This document shows positions 35,746 through 44,770 of a stretch of DNA of 64,000 nucleotides, piece after piece. This stretch comes from Emcibacter sp. SYSU 3D8 (GTDB lineage Bacteria; Pseudomonadota; Alphaproteobacteria; SMXS01). The number at the start of each line of letters is the position of its first letter. The stretch's first letter is position 1. The notes beneath the pieces were generated by a model that saw only the letters and a list, made by a program, of their open reading frames with translations, was not told where the DNA came from and did not search any database. The position numbers were made by a program, and so were the translations under genes. The stretch covers positions 372,001 to 436,000 of the forward strand of contig NZ_JBBYXK010000002.1 in NCBI RefSeq assembly GCF_039655875.1. The letters run 5' to 3'.

Positions 35746-36441
35746 TCATGCCCGCGCATAGGCCAGCGCCGGCCTGGTCTTGCCGCCATTGATGCGCGCC
35801 TCGACCACCTTCACCGCCTCGACCAGCAGCACGCCTGCCAGCGTGGGCCACAGCCTGACGCCCGGGCGCTCGGCCCAGCGGAGCAGGCTCACCGGTCCCG
35901 GCGGGGCGTGGAGCGCGCCGCGCCAGCCGGCCGGCTCGAACAGGCCATCGCTCAGCAGCCGGCTGGCCTGCCGGACGGAATAGGGGCGGCCATGACCGAA
36001 CGGCGTGCGCTCGGTGAACGACCACGGGCTGCGGCGGTGCGGCACCACCAGCATGATGCGTCCCGCGGGGCTGAGCACCCGCCAGAATTCGCGCATCAGC
36101 TTCCGGGTGTTTTCGGCGTGTTCGACCGCGTGGACCACCACCAGCCGGTCAACCGATGCATCGGCCAGTGGCAAATAGTCGCCGTCGGCCAGTGCCGCCC
36201 GGTTGGGCTGGCCGCGCGGCCAGCGGGCGACGCCCTGCTCGGCCGGCATGAGCAGAACCGGCGGCCGGCCGCCGCCGGTCTCCAGGCCGCGCAGCAGCGG
36301 CCCGGCATAGCCGAATCCCACGGTAAGACCGCCGCCGAAATCGGGCCAGGCCTCGACCAGCCGGGCGCGGATCAGCATCTGGGCGGTGCGCCCCAGCGGG
36401 CTTGCGTAGAACGCCTGAAGTTCCGTTATGTCGAGATACAC
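35746..36441 (-). CDS. SAM-dependent methyltransferase-like protein
   Basis: A 231-residue protein with a class I methyltransferase fold: a glycine-rich loop variant VGFGYAGPLLRGLE, the segment LPLADASVDRLVVVHAVEHAEN, and LREFWRVLSPAGRIMLVVPHR-type sequence (seen as MREFWRVLSPAGRIMLVVPH). The substrate is unknown. It diverges from gloB with 49 nt between starts; methyltransferase/gloB pairs are a recurring arrangement in alphaproteobacteria. Confidence 0.8.
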   Translation of the reverse strand: MYLDITELQAFYASPLGRTAQMLIRARLVEAWPDFGGGLTVGFGYAGPLLRGLETGGGRPPVLLMPAEQGVARWPRGQPNRAALADGDYLPLADASVDRLVVVHAVEHAENTRKLMREFWRVLSPAGRIMLVVPHRRSPWSFTERTPFGHGRPYSVRQASRLLSDGLFEPAGWRGALHAPPGPVSLLRWAERPGVRLWPTLAGVLLVEAVKVVEARINGGKTRPALAYARA

Positions 36442-36490
36442 CGGCCTGCTGCGCCTTCCAAATGCCCCTCGCCGGGACTATGTTAGCCCC

Positions 36491-37255
36491 ATGCTTGAAA
36501 TACATCAGATACCCGTCCTGTCGGACAATTATGTGTACCTGGCCCACGACGCGGCGACCGGGATGACGGCCGTCGTCGATCCGGCCACCCACGAGGAAGT
36601 GTTCGAGGCGCTTGAGCAGAAGGGCTGGACCCTGACGCACATCCTCAACACCCATCACCATGCCGACCACACCGGCGGCAACTTGGTGGTCAAGGAGCGC
36701 ACCGGCTGCATCATCGTCGGCCCGCGCGCCGACCGGGACCGGATCCCCGGCATCGACGTGGAAGTGGGCGATGGCGATAGCTATGCGCTGGGCGAGAGCG
36801 TGGCCAAGGTGTTCGACGTGCCCGGCCACACGCGCGGTCATATCGCCTACTGGTTCGGGGAGTCGGACGCGCTGTTCTGCGGCGATACCTTGTTTGCGCT
36901 GGGCTGCGGCCGGCTGTTCGAGGGAACGCCGCAGCAGATGTGGACGTCACTGCAGAAGTTGCGCGCCCTGCCGCCGCAGACACGGGTGTACTGCGCCCAC
37001 GAATATACCCAGGCCAATGCAAACTTCGCGATCACCGTCGAGCCGGGCAATCCCGTGCTGGTCAAGCGCAAGGCGCTGATCGACGACATGCGCGCCAGCG
37101 GCAGGCGCACCGTGCCGTCCATCCTGGCCGAAGAACTCGCCAGCAACCCGTTCCTGCGCCCGGATAGCCCGGACCTGCAGAAGACTTTGGGCATGGTTGG
37201 CGCCCCGCTGGTCGACGTGTTCGCCGAGACCCGGCGGCGGAAGGATAATTTCTAG
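36491..37255 (+). CDS. gloB: Hydroxyacylglutathione hydrolase (glyoxalase II)
   Basis: A 254-residue metallo-beta-lactamase-fold enzyme that hydrolyses S-lactoylglutathione, completing methylglyoxal detoxification. NTHHHADHTGGN carries the metal ligands; DVPGHTRGH, FCGDTLFALGCGRLFEG and YCAHEYTQAN supply the remaining histidines, the bridging aspartate and the glutathione site. C-terminal NPFLRPDSPDLQ matches family ends. Length is standard. Confidence 0.94.
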   Translation: MLEIHQIPVLSDNYVYLAHDAATGMTAVVDPATHEEVFEALEQKGWTLTHILNTHHHADHTGGNLVVKERTGCIIVGPRADRDRIPGIDVEVGDGDSYALGESVAKVFDVPGHTRGHIAYWFGESDALFCGDTLFALGCGRLFEGTPQQMWTSLQKLRALPPQTRVYCAHEYTQANANFAITVEPGNPVLVKRKALIDDMRASGRRTVPSILAEELASNPFLRPDSPDLQKTLGMVGAPLVDVFAETRRRKDNF

Positions 37256-37296
37256 CAGGGTCGAACCGGACCGCGTCCCTTCAGGCTTCCAACGAA

Positions 37297-37321
37297 AAAG
37301 GGCGACCCGAGGCCGCCCTTT
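37297..37321 (-). terminator. Rho-independent terminator of phbAB
   Basis: aaagggcg and cgcccttt form an 8-bp stem around a 9-nt loop. Read on the minus strand the stem is followed by TTTTTCG, as expected for a terminator 23 nt after the phbB stop. It may also serve gloB from the other side. Confidence 0.7.
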
Positions 37322-37343
37322 CCGTCGTCTCTGAGACCGTCAA

Positions 37344-38069
37344 TCAGCCGGCGATGTACTGGGCGCCGTTGATGGTGAGGGTCGAACCGGTGATGAAATC
37401 GGCGTCGTCGGCGGCCAGGTAGAGCACGCCGCGGGCGATGTCTTCCGGCTCGCCGAGGCGGCCGCACGGGATCGTCGCGATGATGCTCTCCAGAACCTTC
37501 TCTGGCACGGCGGCGACCATCTCGGTGTTGATGTAGCCCGGCGCGATCACGTTGACAGTGATGCCCTTCTTCGCCGTCTCCTGCGCCAGCGCCTTGGTGA
37601 AGCCGATCATGCCGGCCTTGGCGGCCGAATAGTTGGTCTGGCCCATCTGGCCCTTCTGGCCATTGATCGAGGTCATGTTGATGATGCGGCCGAAATTGCG
37701 CTCGCGCATGCCGTCGATCAGGTGGCGGCACATGTTGAACACCGAGGTCAGATCGACGTTCAGCACATCGTCCCACTGTTCCTTGGACATCTTGTGCAGC
37801 ATGGCATCGCGCGTGATGCCGGCGTTGTTCACGAGGATGTCGATGGGGCCCAGATCGGCCTCGATCGCCTTGATGCCGGCGGCGCAGGCGTCGAAGTCGC
37901 CCACATTCCACTTGTAGACCGCGATTCCGTGTTCCTGTTTGAACTGGGCAGCGGCCTCGTCGTTGCCGGCGTAGTTCGCCGCGACCTTGTAGCCCGCATT
38001 CTTGAGCGCGCACGACACCGCCGCGCCAATACCCCGAGTGCCGCCCGTAACCAGCGCAACACGTGCCAT
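37344..38069 (-). CDS. phbB: Acetoacetyl-CoA reductase (NADPH)
   Basis: A 241-residue SDR that reduces acetoacetyl-CoA to (R)-3-hydroxybutyryl-CoA for polyhydroxybutyrate. TGGTRGIG is the cofactor loop, NNAGITRDAM and NVDLTSVFNMCR are family-typical, NYSAAKAGM holds the Tyr/Lys pair, and INGAQYIAG is the usual C-terminus. It follows phbA by 33 nt on the same strand; no PHA synthase gene is in the window. Confidence 0.95.
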   Translation of the reverse strand: MARVALVTGGTRGIGAAVSCALKNAGYKVAANYAGNDEAAAQFKQEHGIAVYKWNVGDFDACAAGIKAIEADLGPIDILVNNAGITRDAMLHKMSKEQWDDVLNVDLTSVFNMCRHLIDGMRERNFGRIINMTSINGQKGQMGQTNYSAAKAGMIGFTKALAQETAKKGITVNVIAPGYINTEMVAAVPEKVLESIIATIPCGRLGEPEDIARGVLYLAADDADFITGSTLTINGAQYIAG

Positions 38070-38102
38070 GCTAAGTCTCCTGAAGTCTTCTATGGTTTCT
38101 GA

Positions 38103-39278
38103 TTAGTCGCGTTCGACGCAGAGGGCGATGCCCATGCCGCCGCCGATGCACAGGGTCGACAGACCCTTCTTGGCGTCGCGCTTGCCCATTTCATGCAGCA
38201 GCGTGGTCAGCACGCGGGCGCCCGAGGCGCCGATAGGATGACCGATGGCGATGGCGCCGCCGTTGACGTTCACCTTGGCCGTATCCCAGCCCATGTCCTT
38301 GTTCACCGCACAGGCCTGGGCGGCGAAGGCTTCGTTGGCCTCGATCAGGTCCAGGTCGCCGACTTTCCAGCCGGCTTTCTCCAGCGCCTTGCGGCTGGCC
38401 GGGATCGGGCCCGAGCCCATGATCGCCGGATCGACGCCGGCCTGGGCCCACGAAGCGACGCGGGCCAACGGCGTCAGGCCGCGGCGCTTCACTTCCTCAC
38501 CCGACATCAGCACCAGCGCGGCGGCGCCGTCGTTGATGCCGCTGGCATTGGCGGCGGTCACCGAACCGTCCTTGCTGAAGGCCGGGCGCATGCCGGACAT
38601 CTTCTCCAGGGTGGCGTCGTGGCGGATGTACTCATCCTCGGCCACGATCACGTCGCCCTTGCGGCCCTTGATGGTGACAGGAACGATTTCGTCGGCGAAC
38701 CGGCCGGCCTTCTGGGCGGCGGACGCCTTGGTCTGCGAGGCGAGGGCGAATTCATCCTGCTGGTCGCGGGTGATCTGCCACTGCTTCGCCACGTTCTCGG
38801 CCGTGGTGCCCATGTGATAGCCGTTGAAGGCGTCCCACAGGCCGTCCTTGATCATGGTGTCGATAAAGTTCAGGTCGCCCATCTTCACGCCCGAGCGCAG
38901 ATACGCGGCATGCTGGGCCTGGCTCATGCTCTCCTGGCCACCGGCGACGATGATGTTGCCGTCACCGTTCTTGATCGCCTGCGTGGCAAGCGCAACCGTC
39001 CGCAGGCCCGAGCCGCACATCTGGTTGACGACCCAGGCGGAAACTTCCTTGGGGATGCCCGCGGCCATGGACGCCTGGCGGGCCGGGTTCTGGCCCTGGC
39101 CGGCGGTGAGGATCTGGCCGAAGATCACTTCTTCCACATCGGCGCCGACGACACCGGCGCGCTTCAGCGCCTCGGTCATCGCCACCTGACCCAGGTAATG
39201 GGCAGGAACGCCGCTCAGAGAGCCATTGAAAGAACCAACCGGCGTGCGCGCGGCACTGACGATATAGACCTCGGTCAT
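38103..39278 (-). CDS. phbA: Acetyl-CoA acetyltransferase (beta-ketothiolase)
   Basis: A 391-residue biosynthetic thiolase that condenses two acetyl-CoA. The acyl-accepting cysteine is in NQMCGSGLR near residue 88, the catalytic histidine in [12 protein letters not shown], and the second cysteine in [12 protein letters not shown] near the C-terminus. A GGGAGATG ribosome site precedes the ATG. It leads a phbA-phbB transcript that ends at the hairpin near 37.3 kb, and is divergent from phaR. Confidence 0.95.
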   Translation of the reverse strand: MTEVYIVSAARTPVGSFNGSLSGVPAHYLGQVAMTEALKRAGVVGADVEEVIFGQILTAGQGQNPARQASMAAGIPKEVSAWVVNQMCGSGLRTVALATQAIKNGDGNIIVAGGQESMSQAQHAAYLRSGVKMGDLNFIDTMIKDGLWDAFNGYHMGTTAENVAKQWQITRDQQDEFALASQTKASAAQKAGRFADEIVPVTIKGRKGDVIVAEDEYIRHDATLEKMSGMRPAFSKDGSVTAANASGINDGAAALVLMSGEEVKRRGLTPLARVASWAQAGVDPAIMGSGPIPASRKALEKAGWKVGDLDLIEANEAFAAQACAVNKDMGWDTAKVNVNGGAIAIGHPIGASGARVLTTLLHEMGKRDAKKGLSTLCIGGGMGIALCVERD

Positions 39279-39394
39279 CCTGCATCTCCCTGAAGCTGAG
39301 TCACCCTCGGCGCGTCCCGATTCGCCGCGCCCAAGAATGCGGCGGACCTTATAGTGCAGCGCGGTAGAATCAAGCGGTTTTAGGGAAGTAGGGC

Positions 39395-39422
39395 CTTGCG
39401 CGATGCAACATGAACGCGCAAG
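39395..39422. promoter_or_regulatory. Inverted repeat between phbA and phaR, candidate PhaR operator
   Basis: cttgcgcg (39395-39402) and cgcgcaag (39415-39422) form a perfect 8-bp inverted repeat with a 12-nt spacer in the divergent region. PhaR is known to bind such intergenic sites and repress phasin/pha genes and itself. The site overlaps an ATG at 39410, which argues that phaR translation begins further down. Confidence 0.5.
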
Positions 39423-39472
39423 ATGCTCAAAAGTTAGGCGCGCTTAAATGCTGGGCCAGGGGGGAAGAGTCG

Positions 39473-40102
39473 TTGAGGGAGCGTAAGATAGCAAAAGCAC
39501 CGGAAACGCCGAAAGCCGCAGATGACGGCACCGAAAAAGCGCCGATCGTCATCAAGAAATACGCCAACCGGCGGCTGTACAATACGGCTACCAGCAGCTA
39601 CGTGACGCTCGATTACCTGCGCGAGATGGTGAAGGAGGGCGACAACTTCGTCGTCTTCGATGCCAAGAGCGGTGACGATATTACCCGCACGGTGCTCGCC
39701 CAGATCATCTTCGAGCAGGAATCCAAGGGCGAGAATCTGCTGCCCATCAACTTCCTGCGCCAACTCATCCGGTTCTACGACGACACGTTGCAGGCGGCGC
39801 TGCCGAAATATCTCGACATGAGCATGGACCGGTTCACCCGCGACCAGGAAAAGATGCGCGAATATCTGGTGAATACGTTCACGCCCAAGCCGCCGCTCGC
39901 CCGGTTCGAGGATATGGCGCGCCAGAACATTGCCCTGTTCGAGCGCATGTTCAACATGTTCTCGCCGTTCTCGGCGCAGGCTGAGGGCGGGGAACAGCCC
40001 GCGCCGGAACCCGCACGGGAAAGCCCGGATGAATCGCTGGCGCAGGTAAAAGCCCAGCTCGACGCCCTGCAGAAGCAGTTGGAGCAGATCTCCAAGAAGT
40101 AG
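39473..40102 (+). CDS. phaR: Polyhydroxyalkanoate synthesis regulator PhaR
   Basis: About 209 residues. KKYANRRLYNTATSSYVTL near residues 28-46 is the PHB accumulation regulatory domain that binds DNA and PHB granules. A second conserved part follows (INFLRQLIRFYDDTLQ, then YLVNTFTPKP), and the C-terminus is a likely coiled coil (LAQVKAQLDALQKQLEQ). I favour the TTG at 39473 because an AGGGGGGAAG ribosome site precedes it; an ATG at 39410 has none and sits in the inverted repeat. Confidence 0.9.
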   Translation: MRERKIAKAPETPKAADDGTEKAPIVIKKYANRRLYNTATSSYVTLDYLREMVKEGDNFVVFDAKSGDDITRTVLAQIIFEQESKGENLLPINFLRQLIRFYDDTLQAALPKYLDMSMDRFTRDQEKMREYLVNTFTPKPPLARFEDMARQNIALFERMFNMFSPFSAQAEGGEQPAPEPARESPDESLAQVKAQLDALQKQLEQISKK

Positions 40103-40278
40103 TGGCCAAGCCCTACTATATGTTGCCGTTTAGACACACAATCACGTCGAACTTCAGGTAATATTCTCCGTTTGCCCCAATTTTGGGCCAAAAACGCTTG
40201 CGCCTTGCGACCAGACCGACTACGTCCAGCCCGCTCGTCTGGGGCCGGGGTCGTAAATTCCGGTGCCGCGGGCACGGC

Positions 40279-40938
40279 ATGAGTCGCCGTTCATGCGCTA
40301 ACTACGCAGGGCAACACTCAGTAGTGAAGTTGATTAACAATACCTGGCATGTTGCCGTCGCGTTCGCTATCTGCGCCGGCATCATGACGATCCCCGCGAG
40401 CGCGGGGCTCCACCACCGATCGCCGCTGGAATCCTGGGCCCAACATCGCATGGCGATGCTGGAAGTTGCCGTAGGGACCAAGCTGCCGACGTCGGTCCAT
40501 GAACTCGTCGACTTCGCGAATGTTCCCGGCGCCGAAGACACGCAGCAATATTGCCTGGCTCAGGCGGTCTACTTCGAGGCACGCGGCGAACCGACCGAAG
40601 GTCAGGCCGCCGTGGCCCGCGTGATTCTGAACAGGGTCGGCGACGACCGCTATCCGGGCACCATCTGCGGGGTGGTTTTCCAGAACCAGCAAAACCTGAA
40701 CCGGTGCCAGTTCCACTTCGCCTGCGACGGCCTGTCCGACCGGCCGCACGATCCGGCGGCGTGGGACACGGCCAACCGTATCGCCTATATGGTGCGCGAA
40801 AACTGGCTGCCGGATCCCGTCGGCGACTCGAAATATTTTCACGCCGTCTCGGTCGGCAAGCCCGACTGGGCACGGCGGATGGTGCAGACAGCCAAACTTG
40901 GCGGCCATCTTTTCTACACCGAGAAGCGCTCGGACTGA
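40279..40938 (+). CDS. SleB/CwlJ-type cell-wall hydrolase
   Basis: A secreted protein of up to 219 residues. A signal peptide (WHVAVAFAICAGIMTIPASAG) precedes the Hydrolase_2 domain: YCLAQAVYFEARGEPTEGQ with the catalytic glutamate region, VILNRVGDDRYPGTICGVVFQN, and CQFHFACDG. Homologues cleave peptidoglycan; in non-sporulating alphaproteobacteria they are thought to act in cell-wall turnover. The start may instead be the GTG at 40324, just before the signal peptide. The 176-nt gap after phaR shows no clear promoter. Confidence 0.85.
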   Translation: MSRRSCANYAGQHSVVKLINNTWHVAVAFAICAGIMTIPASAGLHHRSPLESWAQHRMAMLEVAVGTKLPTSVHELVDFANVPGAEDTQQYCLAQAVYFEARGEPTEGQAAVARVILNRVGDDRYPGTICGVVFQNQQNLNRCQFHFACDGLSDRPHDPAAWDTANRIAYMVRENWLPDPVGDSKYFHAVSVGKPDWARRMVQTAKLGGHLFYTEKRSD

Positions 40939-41021
40939 TCCGGCGGCCCGGCTCAGTCCGGTCTAGGCGGCAGGGGCGATTGCGGCTAGGCTCCGGCTCG
41001 AACTGAACCGGACCGACGCCA

Positions 41022-42302
41022 TTGAAGATTGCCACCCTGCCCGCGGGCCTTGCCCTGCGTATCCTGACCGCGTTCGGCTTCGGCTTCTTTCTCTCCATGT
41101 TCTGCCGCTCCAGCGGCAACCTGCTGAAAGGGCCCGTCCAGGCCGACCTGGGCCTGTCCGAGGCGACCATGGGCCTGACCTTCGGGACGGCCTTCTTCAT
41201 CGCCTTCGGCCTGGCCCAATTGCCCATCGGCGTGCTGCTCGACCGCTACGACCCACGCCGGGTCTGCGCCTTCATGCTGCTGGTCGCTGCCGCGGGCACG
41301 CTGGTCTTCGCCTTTTCCCATACCAGCGGCCACATGGCGGTGGGACGCGTGCTGATGGGCATGGGGTTCGCCGCCTGCATGATGTCGGCGCTCAAGACCT
41401 ATTCGCTGTGGTTCCCGGTGAACAAGCTGCCGACCATCAACGGCATCCAGTTCTCGGTCGGCATCCTGGGAGCCATTTCGGCCACCAAGCCGACCCAGTG
41501 GCTGCTGGAGGTGACCGATTGGCGCGGCATCAATCTGACCATGGCGGCGCTCACGATGCTGGCCGCCGTGCTGCTGCTGACCATCGCGCCGAAGCACCTG
41601 TCGAAGGCGTCGGGCGAGAGCCTGCTGAGTCAGATCAAGGGCATCGGCAAGGTGTATGGCGACGGCTATTTCTGGCGCACGACGCCATGGGCGTTCATCT
41701 CCATCGGCATCTCGCAGGGCATCGGCACGCTTTACGTGATTTCCTGGCTGAAGGGCGCAGGCGGGTTGAGCCTGTCCGGCGCCACCGACATCCTGTTCCT
41801 GATCGCCTTCGTGTCGATCTTCAACTACCTGCTGGTCGGCTTCCTGATGGAATGGCTGGGAAAGCGCGGCTTCGGCCCGATGACCGTGCCCTATACCGGC
41901 ATTTTCCTCAGCATGGTGGTACTGGGCCTGATCGTCGCCTTTCCCGGCATGACCCTGCTGTGGGTGTTCTGGGCGCTGTCGATCGGCTGGAGCAGCCTTA
42001 CCCTGGCCAGCCTGGCGCGGGCGTTCCCCGTGCATCTGGCGGGACGGGTCTATACCGGCTTCAACCAGATGAGCTTCCTGATGACGTCCATCGTCCAGTG
42101 GGTCGTCGGCAGCCTGCTGGACTTCTATCCGCGCGTCGGCGTCGACGCGGCGCCGGACAGCTACCGGCTTGCCTTCGCCGCGGTGCTGGGGATACAGGTT
42201 CTCGGTGGCCTGTGGACCGCCGCCGCGCGCTTCCTGCGCATCGGCGAGCAGAGCATGATCGAACGGGAGGCGACGATGACCAAGCAGGACGGCAATGTCT
42301 GA
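41022..42302 (+). CDS. MFS transporter
   Basis: A 426-residue carrier with 12 hydrophobic spans. The N-terminal FGFGFFLSMFCRSSGN and GVLLDRYDPRRV (the loop 2-3 motif) are typical of MFS proteins near the CynX/NarK-like anion groups. It starts with TTG in this reading. Its end overlaps the APH-like kinase start by 8 nt, so it is the first gene of a likely uptake-plus-activation operon. Substrate unknown. Confidence 0.82.
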   Translation: MKIATLPAGLALRILTAFGFGFFLSMFCRSSGNLLKGPVQADLGLSEATMGLTFGTAFFIAFGLAQLPIGVLLDRYDPRRVCAFMLLVAAAGTLVFAFSHTSGHMAVGRVLMGMGFAACMMSALKTYSLWFPVNKLPTINGIQFSVGILGAISATKPTQWLLEVTDWRGINLTMAALTMLAAVLLLTIAPKHLSKASGESLLSQIKGIGKVYGDGYFWRTTPWAFISIGISQGIGTLYVISWLKGAGGLSLSGATDILFLIAFVSIFNYLLVGFLMEWLGKRGFGPMTVPYTGIFLSMVVLGLIVAFPGMTLLWVFWALSIGWSSLTLASLARAFPVHLAGRVYTGFNQMSFLMTSIVQWVVGSLLDFYPRVGVDAAPDSYRLAFAAVLGIQVLGGLWTAAARFLRIGEQSMIEREATMTKQDGNV

Positions 42303-43353
42303 CCAGGATCTGTTTACCGGGACCCAGCCGGTCTCGCCCGGCCGGGCATTCGACATCGCCAGGCTGCAGGCCTTCATGGAAGAGCATGTGGCCGGCTTCA
42401 CCGGGACCGTCGAGGCGCGCGAGTTCAAGGGCGGCCAGTCCAATCCCACCTACAGCCTGACCGCCGGCGGCAAGCGCTACGTCATGCGCCGCAAGCCGCC
42501 GGGGCAGCTGCTGAAGTCCGCGCATGCCGTCGACCGGGAATATAAGGTCATGTCGGCGCTTGGCGCCACCGACGTGCCGGTCCCGAAAACCTACGCCCTG
42601 TGCACCGACGAGAGCGTCATCGGCACCTGGTTCTACATCATGGACCACATGGACGGCCGCATCATCTGGGGCAACGACGTGCCGGAGTCGAACCCGGAAG
42701 AGCGGGCCGCGATCCACGAATCGATGATCGAGACATTCGCGCGGCTGCATGCGGTGGACTACCAGGCGATCGGCCTGTCCGATTATGGCAAGCCCACCGA
42801 TTACATCGCCCGTACGCTCAGCCGCTTCATCGGCCAGTACCGGCTGGAGGAAACCACCAAGATTCCCGAAATGGACTGGCTGGCCGAGTGGCTGCCCGCC
42901 AACATCCCGCCCGAGGAGCCGGCCACCATCGTCCACGGCGACTACAAGCTGGCCAACCTTGTGCTGCATCCGACCGAGCCCAGGGTTATCGGCATCCTGG
43001 ACTGGGAGTTGTCGACCATCGGCCAGCCGCTGGCCGACCTTGCCGTCTATGCGCTCTATTATCGCCAGGGCGAGGACGTCCCCGGCGGCCTGCAACATCT
43101 TCCCCTGAAGGACATGGGCATCCCCACGGAGGACGAGATGCTGACGCTCTATTGCAAATATTCGGGCCGAAGCAGCGTGCCGCACTGGGAATATTACCTG
43201 GCCGCCATGCTGTTCCGCCACGCGCAGATCTCGCTGGGCATCCTGGCCCGCGCCCAGAAGGGCACGGCGGCCAGCGACCAGGCCATGATGATGGGCAGGC
43301 GCGCCTGGCCGCAATCGAAGGCGGCCTACGACATCGCCCGGCGGCTGGCCTGA
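42295..43353 (+). CDS. APH-fold phosphotransferase (ACAD10/11-kinase-like)
   Basis: A 352-residue aminoglycoside-phosphotransferase-fold kinase. VMRRKPPG holds the ATP lysine, VHGDYKLANLV the catalytic loop with Asp and Asn, and GILDWELSTIG the metal-binding Asp. This pattern is that of the kinase domain fused to acyl-CoA dehydrogenase in human ACAD10/ACAD11 and of bacterial LvaA, which phosphorylates 4-hydroxyacyl-CoA. The gene is followed by an acyl-CoA dehydrogenase, supporting this over antibiotic resistance. Substrate is inferred. Confidence 0.82.
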   Translation: MSDQDLFTGTQPVSPGRAFDIARLQAFMEEHVAGFTGTVEAREFKGGQSNPTYSLTAGGKRYVMRRKPPGQLLKSAHAVDREYKVMSALGATDVPVPKTYALCTDESVIGTWFYIMDHMDGRIIWGNDVPESNPEERAAIHESMIETFARLHAVDYQAIGLSDYGKPTDYIARTLSRFIGQYRLEETTKIPEMDWLAEWLPANIPPEEPATIVHGDYKLANLVLHPTEPRVIGILDWELSTIGQPLADLAVYALYYRQGEDVPGGLQHLPLKDMGIPTEDEMLTLYCKYSGRSSVPHWEYYLAAMLFRHAQISLGILARAQKGTAASDQAMMMGRRAWPQSKAAYDIARRLA

Positions 43354-43406
43354 CCGCCGACAGCAGGGCCGGTATCTCGCAAACCTTCATCCACGCCCTT
43401 TTCCCG

Positions 43407-43435
43407 TTAACAGCCGGTAACCGAGCGCCTATAGT
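43407..43435 (+). promoter_or_regulatory. Sigma-70-type promoter for the acyl-CoA dehydrogenase gene
   Basis: TTAACA at 43407-43412 and TATAGT at 43430-43435 are 17 bp apart. A short ggcc-ttcg-ggcc stem follows in the leader, and GGGGAG precedes the ATG at 43486. Confidence 0.6.
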
Positions 43436-43485
43436 GCCCGACGACCGGGCCTTCGGGCCGCCACCGTCCGACAGGGGAGACGATC

Positions 43486-44760
43486 ATGGACTTCACGATT
43501 CCGGCCGATATCCAGGCCAAGCTCGACGCGCTCGACGCCTTCATCGAGAAGGAAATCAAGCCGCTCGAGAACGAGAACGACAACATTCGTTTCTTCGATC
43601 ACCGCCGCGAGCATTCGCGGACCGATTGGGACAATGACGGCCAGCCCAACGCCGAATGGGAAGAGCTGCTGCGCGAGATGCGCCGCCGCGCCGACAAGGC
43701 CGGCCATTTGCGCTATGCCCTGCCCAAGGAAGTGGGCGGCGATGGCGGCTCGAATCTGGGCATGGCGATCATCCGCGAGCACCTGGCCAAGAAGGGCCTG
43801 GGCCTGCACAACGACCTGCAGAACGAAAGCTCCATCGTCGGCAATTTCCCGTTCGTGCACATGCTGATGGGTTTCGCCAGCAAGGAGCACAAGGAGCAGT
43901 TCCTCGAGCCGACGATCACCGGCAAGGCCCGGGTCGCCTTCGGCCTGACGGAACCGGCCCATGGTTCGGACGCCACCTGGATGGAGACCAACGCGGTCCG
44001 CCAGGGCGACGACTGGATCATCAACGGCGAGAAGATGTGGAACACCGGCCTGCATCACGCCACCCACGACATGATCTACGCCCGCACCTCGGGCAAGCCG
44101 GGCGACGCCAAGGGCATCACCTGCTTCTTCGTGCCCACCAACTCGCCGGGCTTCAAGGTCGAGAAGTTCATGTGGACCTTCAACATGCCGACGGATCACG
44201 CCCACGTGACCCTGCGCGACGTGAAGGTGCCGCATTCGTCGATCTTCGGTGAAGAAGGCCTTGGCCTTCAGGTCGCGCAGACCTTCCTGCACGAGAACCG
44301 CATCCGCCAGGCCGCATCCGGCGTCGGCGTCGGCCAGTACTGCATCAACGAGTCGGTCGAATATGCCAACAACCGCATCGTCTTCGGCAAGCCGATCTCG
44401 GCCAACCAGGCGATCCAGTGGCCGCTGGCCGAACTGCAGACCGAATGCGAGATGGTCCGCTGGCTGGTGCGCAAGACGGCCTGGGAACTGGACCGCCACA
44501 ACCACATGGAAGTCTCGGACGCGGTCTCCATGTGTAACTACCGCGGCAACCGCCTGGCCTGCAACGCGGCCGACCAGGCGATGCAGACCCATGGCGGCAT
44601 GGGCTATTCGCGGCACAAGCCGTTCGAGCACATCTATCGCCATCATCGCCGCTACCGCATCACGGAAGGCTCGGAAGAGATCCAGATCCGCAAGGTGGCG
44701 GGCTACCTGTTCGGCTTCCAGGGTCCGAAGAAGCAGGCACGCCTGAAGGCCGCCGAGTAG
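43486..44760 (+). CDS. Acyl-CoA dehydrogenase family protein
   Basis: A 424-residue FAD enzyme. AFGLTEPAHGSDATWM is the family signature at the FAD/substrate site, INGEKMWNTG and GKPISANQAIQWPLAE follow, and the C-terminal THGGMGYSRHKPFEHIYRHHRRYRITEG-type region (RITEGSEEIQI) carries the catalytic glutamate. It has its own promoter, 132 nt after the kinase gene, and is followed after 10 nt by a CoA ligase. Pairing with the kinase suggests the ACAD10/11-type 4-hydroxyacyl route. Confidence 0.9.
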   Translation: MDFTIPADIQAKLDALDAFIEKEIKPLENENDNIRFFDHRREHSRTDWDNDGQPNAEWEELLREMRRRADKAGHLRYALPKEVGGDGGSNLGMAIIREHLAKKGLGLHNDLQNESSIVGNFPFVHMLMGFASKEHKEQFLEPTITGKARVAFGLTEPAHGSDATWMETNAVRQGDDWIINGEKMWNTGLHHATHDMIYARTSGKPGDAKGITCFFVPTNSPGFKVEKFMWTFNMPTDHAHVTLRDVKVPHSSIFGEEGLGLQVAQTFLHENRIRQAASGVGVGQYCINESVEYANNRIVFGKPISANQAIQWPLAELQTECEMVRWLVRKTAWELDRHNHMEVSDAVSMCNYRGNRLACNAADQAMQTHGGMGYSRHKPFEHIYRHHRRYRITEGSEEIQIRKVAGYLFGFQGPKKQARLKAAE

Positions 44761-44770
44761 CCACGAACCC

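Noticed and set aside
40160-40190. Terminator-like cccaattttggg after phaR
   Set aside because: The stem is short and no T-run follows in the phaR direction, so it was not listed as a terminator.
42295-43353. Aminoglycoside resistance gene
   Set aside because: The kinase fold is right, but the sequence style and acyl-CoA dehydrogenase neighbour fit the ACAD10/11 kinase family, not drug resistance.
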